From Flavobacteriales bacterium (GTDB lineage Bacteria; Bacteroidota; Bacteroidia; Flavobacteriales_D; Sanyastnellaceae): 7,083 nucleotides of DNA. Location: assembly GCA_947457285.1 (NCBI GenBank), contig CANGVZ010000109.1, positions 1 to 7,083 of the forward strand, read 5' to 3'. Position numbers and translations under genes: made by a program. This document shows positions 1 through 4,780 of this stretch, one piece after another. The notes beneath the pieces are model-generated. The model ran no database searches. It was not told the DNA's origin and worked only from the letters and a program-made list of their open reading frames with translations. The stretch's first letter is position 1; the number at the start of each line of letters is the position of its first letter.

Positions 1-52
1 GCTGGTTCAGAGCATCCCGACTTTCAGTCGGGAGGGTCACTGGTTCGAACCC
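1..52 (+). pseudogene. Degenerate tRNA-like sequence, 5' end outside the window
   Basis: Bases 1-14 read like the D-loop and 3' D-stem of a bacterial tRNA (GCTGGTTCAGAGCA), and 34-50 read like a variable loop plus T-loop (GGGTC, ACTGG, TTCGAAC). The rest does not fit a working tRNA. The anticodon arm is a 6-bp hairpin (15-20 with 28-33) around CTTTCAG, two bases longer than the normal 17-base arm. The 3' T-stem should pair with ACTGG but is CCTCC, giving only two pairs. No acceptor strand or CCA follows. The loop would formally read anticodon TTC, but the tRNA body resembles a Val-type tRNA as I remember that family, so I give no amino acid. It is best seen as a tRNA-derived remnant or repeat; the unseen 5' half could change this. 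Confidence 0.5.
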
Positions 53-70
53 TCCCGATAGACATCGGGA
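15..70 (+). repeat. Three overlapping inverted repeats built on TCCCGA/TCGGGA
   Basis: Three perfect stems share the same arms: 15-20 with 28-33 (6 bp, 7-base loop), 28-37 with 49-58 (10 bp, 11-base loop), and 53-59 with 64-70 (7 bp, loop AGAC). The first and second exclude each other, as do the second and third, so the transcript could switch between folds. The last hairpin is not followed by a T-run, so it is not a standard intrinsic terminator. From memory, hairpins of the CCCGAT-ATCGGG kind are common dispersed repeats in Bacteroidota; that cannot be tested within this window. Confidence 0.7.
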
Positions 71-85
71 AGCTAGCATTCTAAA

Positions 86-93
86 TATCTTTG
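86..93 (+). promoter_or_regulatory. Bacteroidota-type -7 box upstream of the membrane protein gene
   Basis: TATCTTTG matches the Bacteroidota -7 consensus TAnnTTTG exactly and ends 16 bases before the ATG at 110, which would give a leader of about 10 bases. No clear TTG-type -33 element is seen at the expected distance, where the hairpin repeat lies. Confidence 0.5.
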
Positions 94-109
94 GGGCTAA
101 AGAAATAAA

Positions 110-865
110 ATGAAACTAAAATTTTTCAAGAAAAACTACCCCAACCTCTTTTGGTTGACGATATTCGGTATCTCGCATGTACTTGTTTATAAACTAATAC
201 TACTAGATATTCCAGAGCCTCGTTGGTTTCAGAAAGCAAATGAACTCGGAGACCTATTCTACAACTTGCAATTAGGATTTTTGGTTAGCATCATTTTTTT
301 TTATCTCGTTGTATTTCTTAAAGAAGTTCGACAGAAGGCAATAGTCACAAAAAAAGTTGAATATCATAGTTTACTTATTATTTCAGAAGGGCTTTCATTG
401 TATTTCAACTTTACTAAAGGTAGTAAAGGATTAACATTCCCGCCAAGTCTTGAATACTGTGAACGGCAGTGTTTAGCTCATGATTCAAGAATAACCTTGA
501 CCAGCAATAGCAAAGAGCGATACTCATGGTATAAATTAGTTAAGAGTAAATACGAGGCAATAAACTTTGATATTTCCAACTTGAATGATTTACCCATGAC
601 ACTCGTATACTTTCAAAATGATCAATTGATTGGCACTCTCACTAAATTAAAGAACACTGACTTATTCTCTTATTTCAACCGAAGGGTTCATTGGATTTGG
701 AATGAACCTAAACCAAATGAAGAATCAGACATTAGTTATTTAAAAACTCATCTTTTCGATTTTTTTCAAATTATTTCTGAGCTCATGCAACTTCATGAAA
801 CTGAATTTGGGAAAGAGTCACTGTCAAGCCTGAAAAAAAGATACTCATTAGAGGATGAGCATTGA
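110..865 (+). CDS. Unrecognised protein with two N-terminal membrane helices
   Basis: This is a 251-residue protein of unknown function. The Lys-rich N-terminus (KLKFFKK) is followed by a hydrophobic segment at about 12-32, a short polar loop at 33-50, and a second hydrophobic segment at about 52-71 ending in KEVRQK. By the positive-inside rule both ends should be cytoplasmic, with a helical hairpin in the inner membrane and a soluble C-terminal domain of about 175 residues that ends in charged helices. The stretch around LGDLFYNL resembles a conserved patch I recall in other hypothetical membrane proteins, but no function is attached to it. The ATG follows a matching -7 box and an A-rich leader. 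The gene is AT-rich (16 of 60 bases G+C at 361-420), unlike the core genes to the right, which suggests transfer. It converges with the acetyltransferase gene across about 150 bases with no obvious terminator. Confidence 0.8.
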   Translation: MKLKFFKKNYPNLFWLTIFGISHVLVYKLILLDIPEPRWFQKANELGDLFYNLQLGFLVSIIFFYLVVFLKEVRQKAIVTKKVEYHSLLIISEGLSLYFNFTKGSKGLTFPPSLEYCERQCLAHDSRITLTSNSKERYSWYKLVKSKYEAINFDISNLNDLPMTLVYFQNDQLIGTLTKLKNTDLFSYFNRRVHWIWNEPKPNEESDISYLKTHLFDFFQIISELMQLHETEFGKESLSSLKKRYSLEDEH

Positions 866-1014
866 GACTACACAGATTGGCTGAAATACAATACACTTTT
901 GCACTGTGAAACTCCCTATTATCATATAATCGCCGAAATGATCCTATTTGGGTAATCATTCAAAAAATTCAACATCTATTGTTTCACCTTTATCGGGTCT
1001 TGAAAACCGACAAT

Positions 1015-1124
1015 TTATTCAGAGTTTTCATTTACGCTTTCTAGCTCTCTTGTTGAGCTTCGATTTATTCGATAGTACCCATACTCATAGAAGCCTTTGT
1101 AGCCCGCACCGATAGCAGCTGCAT
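1015..1124 (-). pseudogene. Detached C-terminal coding segment of the acetyltransferase
   Basis: Reading the minus strand from 1122 in the frame one base away from the acetyltransferase gives AAAIGAGYKGFYEYGYYRIN and 15 further residues, with a stop at 1015-1017. Joined to ...KKNPSS this restores the usual GNAT ending: an NPSSNAA-like helix start, then a GY-x-GFYEY segment. The break is at TCCTCC-A-TGCA (1130-1120). One extra A next to 1124 would read TCC TCC AAT GCA (Ser-Ser-Asn-Ala) and make a single 285-codon gene. Either the gene carries a one-base deletion or the assembly does. Confidence 0.75.
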
Positions 1125-1871
1125 GGAGGACGGATTCTTTTTATCAGTCATTAAAAAGGCCTCCTCATTGAATTGTAAAATTAACCTTGTACAAAATGAT
1201 AGGATTAGTTTTCCATACCCATTATTTCTATGGTTTCTTTCAGTAAACATAATTCCAATGTCAGGATTTAGTATTGTGCAAAAACTGATTATTTGATTTT
1301 GTGAATTACCTAAAACGTAGATCGACTCCTTGTAAACATGATAAGTAATATCGAAAATCAATTGTTGAATTTCCTTATCATTTCTTCCTTCATATTCCTC
1401 GTGATAATATTGTTGAAGCATCTTAGCCAAAATGTTGATGTCTTCTTTTCTTCCAAGCCGAATGTTTAATTCCGGTGAAGCAGCATTAGTACTCGAGCTT
1501 GTTCGATAGAAAATTCTCTCTTGTTCAACGAAAAAGTCCGTAACTGAGAAGTGTTCTATTAGCTTCTTAATGAGTTGTGACTCCCCATATACAAGATAGT
1601 TTTTAAATCGCTTCAAATCAAGGCATTCTGAGATTTCGTCGAATTGATTGAGTGACCAATTTTTACCATAAACAATCAACCCTTCTGACACAATTATTAA
1701 AATCCAACCATCATTTTGAACTTGAAAAAAGGTAATATCATAGATTGATTGAGTTCCTTGATTAATTCTTTGAATATCCTCTCGAAGAAACTTGTACTTG
1801 TAGTCGTCTAAGTTAATTTCTTTATAGAAAAAATCCCAAAACTCCTTTCCTTGTTCGATACTTAAAATCAT
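1065..1871 (-). CDS. GNAT-type N-acetyltransferase, 3' end frameshifted
   Basis: The open frame encodes 268 residues. Residues 1-125 form an N-terminal region I cannot assign. Residues about 136-249 look like a GNAT domain, probably of the FR47-like subgroup: strand IISFCTIL (194-201), strand IGIMFT (205-210), the acetyl-CoA pyrophosphate-binding motif R215-N-N-G-Y-G220, then FLMTDKKNPSS (239-249). GNAT enzymes transfer acetyl from acetyl-CoA to an amine; the substrate here is unknown. After Ser249 the frame gives a tail unlike the family (MQLLSVRATK...), while the next frame gives the expected ending (see 1015-1124). The product is therefore truncated unless the base is a sequencing error; the intact protein would have 285 residues. 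The gene starts 30 bases after the Fic gene on the same strand with no Bacteroidota-type promoter between them, so co-transcription is likely. It is AT-rich (20 of 60 G+C at 1381-1440). Confidence 0.8.
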   Translation of the reverse strand: MILSIEQGKEFWDFFYKEINLDDYKYKFLREDIQRINQGTQSIYDITFFQVQNDGWILIIVSEGLIVYGKNWSLNQFDEISECLDLKRFKNYLVYGESQLIKKLIEHFSVTDFFVEQERIFYRTSSSTNAASPELNIRLGRKEDINILAKMLQQYYHEEYEGRNDKEIQQLIFDITYHVYKESIYVLGNSQNQIISFCTILNPDIGIMFTERNHRNNGYGKLILSFCTRLILQFNEEAFLMTDKKNPSSMQLLSVRATKASMSMGTIE

Positions 1872-1901
1872 CTTCTGAGATTATATCAATTTAATTGCTC
1901 C

Positions 1902-2951
1902 TTAAATAACGACATACCAACTTGTCCTACCTCCGCCCTTTTTTTCTATTAATCCCTTCTCAACCAATGCGCGGAAATGAACCTTCAAAGTGTTTTTACT
2001 TTTCCCCGTCAATGCAGCAATTTCACCTATTGATACGCGACCATGCTCCTTTGCAAATTCTAAGATGGTAATTGATAAATCAGGCAAAGCAGACAGCACA
2101 ATTTTTTCGCGTTCTACTTTCTGGGATAATCGCAATACTTGCTTTTGCAGGGATTGCAGAAAAAATGCAATCCAAGGTTGCCAATTGGGGCTTTCAGTGC
2201 GGATTGTTCCCTGTGTCTGGCGCAAGGCAAGGTAGTAGGCTTCTTTGTTCTGTTCTATTATGCTTTCCAATGAACTATAAGGTACATAAGCATATCCAGC
2301 CTGCAACAGAAGCAAGGTGGTCAATACTCGGCTGAGTCTGCCGTTTCCGTCCTGAAAAGGATGTATTTCAAGAAATACAACAGTATATATAGCGGTGATC
2401 AAAAGAGGGTGTAGCTGCCCCAACTCGCGCTCTTTTCTGTACCAAGCAGTTAATTCTTCCATTAGGCGAGGAGTGTCAAATGGCTTTGCAGTCTCAAATA
2501 CAATCCCGATTTGATTACCCTTTTCGTCAAAAGCTGCAACGGAATTGGAGTTTGTCTTGTACCTGCCTCTGTGCCATTTGTCTTTCTCACTATAGATAAG
2601 TAAATCTTTATGTAATTGCTGAATATAGTTTTCCGTAATAGGTATGTGTTCCCATGAAGTGAAAACAGTTTCCATCACCTTTGCATACCCTGCGACTTCC
2701 TGTTCGTCTCTGCTTGAAAAGGTATTGATTTCTAGGTTGGATAAAAGGCGTTCCACGTCTTTATCAGATAGCCTGCTGCCTTCGATGCGTGTGGATGAGC
2801 CTATGCTCTCGATGGTGGCCACTCTTCTAAGTGCAGATAGCCTTTCTGGGGCAAGCGTTCCCAATGCCCTCCACGCACCTTTAAACTCATCAATTTGACT
2901 GATGAGTTTCAGTGTTTCAGGAGTTATATAAATGGTGTTAGTGTTCAACAT
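1902..2951 (-). CDS. Fic-domain protein (probable AMP-transferase) with C-terminal winged helix
   Basis: Fic enzymes usually transfer AMP from ATP to a hydroxyl side chain of a target protein. Numbering here follows the 349-residue product from the ATG at 2951. An N-terminal domain carries the inhibitory motif S53-TRI-E57-G, matching (S/T)xxxE(G/N); this places it in the class with an N-terminal inhibitory helix, in which the Glu blocks productive ATP binding. The active-site loop HPFQDGNGR spans 197-205 with catalytic His197 and is complete. Residues about 294-349 form a winged helix-turn-helix (SIGEIAALTGKSKNTLKVHF, then a basic GGGRTS wing), suggesting DNA binding or self-regulation. A TTG codon at 2969 would add six residues, but it falls in the predicted -7 box, so the ATG at 2951 is preferred. 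The gene probably leads an operon with the acetyltransferase. The target is unknown. Solo Fic proteins of this architecture are common, and there is no small antitoxin gene alongside. Confidence 0.93.
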   Translation of the reverse strand: MLNTNTIYITPETLKLISQIDEFKGAWRALGTLAPERLSALRRVATIESIGSSTRIEGSRLSDKDVERLLSNLEINTFSSRDEQEVAGYAKVMETVFTSWEHIPITENYIQQLHKDLLIYSEKDKWHRGRYKTNSNSVAAFDEKGNQIGIVFETAKPFDTPRLMEELTAWYRKERELGQLHPLLITAIYTVVFLEIHPFQDGNGRLSRVLTTLLLLQAGYAYVPYSSLESIIEQNKEAYYLALRQTQGTIRTESPNWQPWIAFFLQSLQKQVLRLSQKVEREKIVLSALPDLSITILEFAKEHGRVSIGEIAALTGKSKNTLKVHFRALVEKGLIEKKGGGRTSWYVVI

Positions 2952-2958
2952 GCTATTT

Positions 2959-2990
2959 TCAACACCCAAATATACACCCGATTACACCCG
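2959..2990 (-). repeat. Three GGGTGT direct repeats over the Fic promoter, possible operator
   Basis: The minus strand reads CGGGTGTAAT, CGGGTGTATA, (TT), TGGGTGTTGA. The hexamer GGGTGT begins at 2989, 2979 and 2967, giving steps of 10 and 12 bases, about one helical turn each. Two copies lie upstream of or run into the -7 box, and the third overlaps its end. Such a same-face array would suit a protein that blocks polymerase. The winged helix of the Fic protein is one candidate ligand, but this is inference. Confidence 0.5.
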
Positions 2991-3002
2991 AAAATGACAA
3001 AA
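2967..3002 (-). promoter_or_regulatory. Predicted promoter of the Fic-acetyltransferase operon
   Basis: On the minus strand TATATTTG (2974 to 2967) matches the TAnnTTTG -7 consensus exactly. TTTTG (3002 to 2998) lies 23 bases upstream, at the long end of the usual spacing for a -33 element. The box ends 15 bases before the ATG at 2951, giving a leader of about 10 bases and arguing against the TTG start at 2969. Confidence 0.55.
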
Positions 3003-3039
3003 CACAACAATAGCCTTTTTTTATATAGAATCTTCATCT

Positions 3040-3047
3040 TACTTTCG
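3040..3047 (+). promoter_or_regulatory. Probable -7 box for the DUF5606-type gene
   Basis: TACTTTCG differs from TAnnTTTG at one base and is followed by the GC-rich stretch CGCCCGCCGC. The same octamer appears on the minus strand in front of the HsdR-N-type gene (3979 to 3972). The leader would be about 35 bases. No clear -33 element is visible; a T-run lies at 3016-3022. Confidence 0.4.
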
Positions 3048-3058
3048 CGCCCGCCGCA

Positions 3059-3079
3059 ATGGCTGACAAAAGAATTTAA
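3059..3079 (+). other. Possible six-codon upstream ORF (MADKRI)
   Basis: An ATG at 3059 opens a six-codon frame that stops at 3077-3079, nine bases before the DUF5606-type start codon and downstream of the predicted promoter. It would lie in the leader of that mRNA. Frames this short arise by chance often, and nothing else supports translation. Confidence 0.12.
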
Positions 3080-3088
3080 GATAAACCT

Positions 3089-3511
3089 ATGAAAGTAACA
3101 CTCGAAAAAATCCTCTCTGTTTCAGGAAAGCCTGGCATCTATCAGTTGATCGCAGGAGGAAAGAGCATCATCATCGCCGAATCACTCGTAGATGGCAAAC
3201 GTATGCCAATCCACCCAAGTCAGCGCGTGAGCTCGCTTTCAGACATCAGCATCTTCACCATTGAAGAAGATGTGCCTTTGAAAGATGTTTTCGAAAAAAT
3301 GAAAGAACACTACAAAGGCGCCGCAGCTCCCGATCATAAAAGCGAAGGAAAAACATTGAGAACCGAAATGGAGAAATTCCTTCCTACCTATGACGCCGAA
3401 CGCGTTTACGATAGCGATATCAAAAAACTCTTCCAATGGTACAACATTCTCCAAGCAAAGGATATGTTGGAATTTGAAGAGGCAGAACAAGAATCTACAG
3501 AAGAAAACTAA
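3089..3511 (+). CDS. DUF5606-type conserved protein of Bacteroidota
   Basis: This 140-residue protein matches my memory of the DUF5606 family. It has an N-terminal beta-rich part with SGKPGIYQL (12-20), the stretch ESLVDGKRMPI (31-41) and SLSDISIFTIEEDVPLKDVF (49-68). A C-terminal helical part follows, with DHKS (82-85), LPTYDAERVYDSDIKKLFQW (98-117) and an acidic tail rich in Glu. There is no signal peptide or membrane segment, so it should be cytoplasmic. The function is unknown and none is proposed. The ATG is the only reasonable start, with an AT-rich leader and no Shine-Dalgarno sequence. The stop TAA (3509-3511) overlaps the stop TAG of the converging HsdR-N-type gene (3508-3510). A strong terminator begins seven bases after the stop. 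The gene appears to be transcribed alone. Confidence 0.88.
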   Translation: MKVTLEKILSVSGKPGIYQLIAGGKSIIIAESLVDGKRMPIHPSQRVSSLSDISIFTIEEDVPLKDVFEKMKEHYKGAAAPDHKSEGKTLRTEMEKFLPTYDAERVYDSDIKKLFQWYNILQAKDMLEFEEAEQESTEEN

Positions 3512-3951
3512 GCATACATGGGAATTTCACTCTGAAATTCCCATTTCTTTTTTTGCGCATCATACTTCGCGCAATACAACACCCTTCCGTTTGTAAGCAG
3601 GAGTGTTTGCGCTCCTACGCTGATATTATAATTTGAAATTTGATCAAAAGCCCGTTGATTGATTTCAATTTCTGGCGCTTTACATTCCGCCATCAGCGCG
3701 GGTTTGCCATCGATCGAATAAAACAATAAGTCAGCCCTTTTGCGCAGATTATAAACTTGCAAGGATACTTCCAACGCAATTCTGCCGCTTGGATAATTCA
3801 AATGATCCCGCATATAAATGGCCAAATGTTGCCTCACCCACTCCTCTGGTGTACACTTCACCCACTGCCTTCTAAACTCATCGAGAATATAGGTGCCGTC
3901 GGTGCGAGACTCCAATTTGAAGGGATATGTAGGAAAAAGCAATGAGGTCAC
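3508..3951 (-). CDS. HsdR N-terminal-domain-like PD-(D/E)xK protein
   Basis: This 147-residue protein resembles the stand-alone HsdR_N-type proteins of Bacteroidota. TPEEWVRQH (34-42) begins the helical part and is followed by a core with the features of a PD-(D/E)xK nuclease fold: E61, D74 in RKRADLLF, and E89-C-K91 in LMAECKAPE. QISNYN (105-110) and LLLTNGRVLYCAKYD (117-131) complete the core. The name comes from the nuclease domain of type I restriction subunits, but there is no helicase, HsdS or HsdM here and the protein is domain-sized, so a restriction role is not supported. It may be a nuclease or a non-catalytic relative. The start is GTG at 3951; no ATG is available upstream in frame. 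It diverges from amn across 43 bases and converges with the DUF5606-type gene, sharing stop-codon bases. Its last codons carry that gene's terminator. Confidence 0.88.
   Translation of the reverse strand: MTSLLFPTYPFKLESRTDGTYILDEFRRQWVKCTPEEWVRQHLAIYMRDHLNYPSGRIALEVSLQVYNLRKRADLLFYSIDGKPALMAECKAPEIEINQRAFDQISNYNISVGAQTLLLTNGRVLYCAKYDAQKKKWEFQSEIPMYA
3518..3554 (+). terminator. Intrinsic terminator of the DUF5606-type gene, inside the opposing gene
   Basis: ATGGGAATTTCA (3518-3529) and TGAAATTCCCAT (3533-3544) form a perfect 12-bp stem with a CTC loop, followed by TTTCTTTTTTT ending at 3554. This is a textbook intrinsic terminator for plus-strand transcription. On the minus strand no T-run follows the stem, so it should act in one direction only. 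The whole element lies within the last 16 codons of the HsdR-N-type gene, where the stem encodes WEFQSEIPM. Confidence 0.88.
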
Positions 3952-3971
3952 GATTGTATTAAAAGAGAAAG

Positions 3972-3979
3972 CGAAAGTA
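3972..3979 (-). promoter_or_regulatory. Probable -7 box for the HsdR-N-type gene
   Basis: On the minus strand TACTTTCG (3979 to 3972) is one base from TAnnTTTG and identical to the box proposed for the DUF5606-type gene. It ends 20 bases before the GTG at 3951. Its -33 region would fall over the amn start codon, where no clear TTG is seen. Confidence 0.4.
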
Positions 3980-3980
3980 G

Positions 3981-3988
3981 TATATTTG
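3981..3988 (+). promoter_or_regulatory. -7 box of the amn operon
   Basis: TATATTTG matches TAnnTTTG exactly. A TTG at 3954-3956 lies 24 bases upstream, slightly beyond the usual spacing. Only six bases separate the box from the ATG at 3995, so transcription would start at or very near the start codon. A single base (3980) separates it from the opposing -7 box. Confidence 0.55.
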
Positions 3989-3994
3989 AAACTT

Positions 3995-4765
3995 ATGGAA
4001 ACGAAAGAAGAGATAGTACAAAACTGGTTGCCCCGCTACACCGGCAAGCCCATAGCAGAATTTGGAGAATATATTCTTCTCACCAACTTTGATAATTACG
4101 TAAAGAAATTCGCTGAATGGCACAATGTACCTGTCTTGGGCGAAGATAAAGCGATGCCTACTGCTACCGCGGACGGCATCACTATCATCAACTTCAGCAT
4201 GGGTAGCGCCAATGCGGCCACCATCATGGATTTGCTCAGTGCAATTTCACCGAAGGCTGTTCTTTTCCTGGGAAAGTGTGGTGGACTAAAAAACAGAAGT
4301 CAAATTGGTGACTTCGTATTGCCCCTCGCAGGAATCAGAGGTGAGGGAACGAGTAATGACTATTTCCCACCAGAAGTGCCTGCCTTGCCAGCATTCACCC
4401 TTCAAAGAGCCATCTCTTCCACAATTCGCGACTTTGGTCTCGACTACTGGACAGGCACTGTTTACACCACCAACCGCCGCGTTTGGGAACATGATGAACA
4501 ATTCAAAGCTTATTTGAAAAAAGTACGCGCCTTCGCCATAGACATGGAAACAGCGACACTTTTTAGCGTTGGTTTTGCGAATAAAATACCTACGGGAGCT
4601 CTATTACTTGTGAGCGATCAACCTATGACGCCACAAGGAGTAAAGACTTCCGAGAGCGATCACAAAGTGACAAGCAACTACGTGGATCAACACATCAAAA
4701 TTGGCATTGAAGCGTTGAAAGAAATAAGAGACGAAGGCCGTTCAGTGAGACACTTGAAGTGGTAA
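3995..4765 (+). CDS. amn: AMP nucleosidase, short AMN-like form
   Basis: The enzyme splits AMP into adenine and ribose 5-phosphate in the cytoplasm and so helps set the adenylate pool. The 256 residues form a purine-nucleoside-phosphorylase-type fold without the extra N-terminal domain of the roughly 480-residue E. coli Amn. Visible motifs are FSMGSANAAT (67-76, phosphate loop), FLGKCGGLKN (91-100), the nucleoside-binding DMETATLF (183-190), and LLVSDQPM (204-211) with Asp208 in the position of the catalytic Asp. The open frame extends upstream to a GTG at 3893, but that extension overlaps the opposite gene and the promoter. The METKEEIV start fits the family as I know it and is preferred. 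AMN-like proteins of this type are annotated by similarity, so activity on other nucleotides or nucleosides is possible. It heads the run amn-holA-hemE. Confidence 0.9.
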   Translation: METKEEIVQNWLPRYTGKPIAEFGEYILLTNFDNYVKKFAEWHNVPVLGEDKAMPTATADGITIINFSMGSANAATIMDLLSAISPKAVLFLGKCGGLKNRSQIGDFVLPLAGIRGEGTSNDYFPPEVPALPAFTLQRAISSTIRDFGLDYWTGTVYTTNRRVWEHDEQFKAYLKKVRAFAIDMETATLFSVGFANKIPTGALLLVSDQPMTPQGVKTSESDHKVTSNYVDQHIKIGIEALKEIRDEGRSVRHLKW

Positions 4766-4780
4766 TTTTGCAAGCACATT

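Noticed and set aside
15..33. Calling the first 78 bases an intact tRNA-Glu because the loop reads TTC.
   Set aside because: The anticodon arm is two bases too long, the T-stem has only two pairs, and there is no acceptor strand or CCA in the visible part.
937..1010. Weak hairpins in the gap between the converging membrane-protein and acetyltransferase genes (937-942 with 955-960; 993-996 with 1007-1010) as terminators.
   Set aside because: The stems are only 4-6 bp with long loops and no adjacent T-run; they are not better than chance in AT-rich DNA.
1990..2898. Plus-strand open frames of 81-87 codons opposite the Fic gene.
   Set aside because: They are antisense shadows with no recognisable motifs, promoters or sensible composition; the minus-strand Fic protein explains the region.
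1902..2951. A Fic/antitoxin (FicT-FicA or Phd-Doc) toxin-antitoxin pair.
   Set aside because: The inhibitory motif is within the Fic protein itself, and no small antitoxin gene lies beside it.
2952..2969. TTG at 2969 as the Fic start codon.
   Set aside because: It falls inside the predicted -7 box; the ATG at 2951 gives a normal leader and a typical family N-terminus.
2959..2990. A CRISPR array or replication iterons.
   Set aside because: Only three hexamer repeats with 4-6-base spacers are present; there are no long repeats or unique spacers and no replication initiator gene.
3508..3951. A type I restriction-modification system.
   Set aside because: Only a domain-sized HsdR-N-like protein is present; there is no helicase, methylase or specificity subunit in the window.
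3893..3994. A longer amn product starting at GTG 3893 (290 residues).
   Set aside because: The extension overlaps the start of the opposite gene and the predicted promoter, and the family normally begins at the METKEEIV-like segment.
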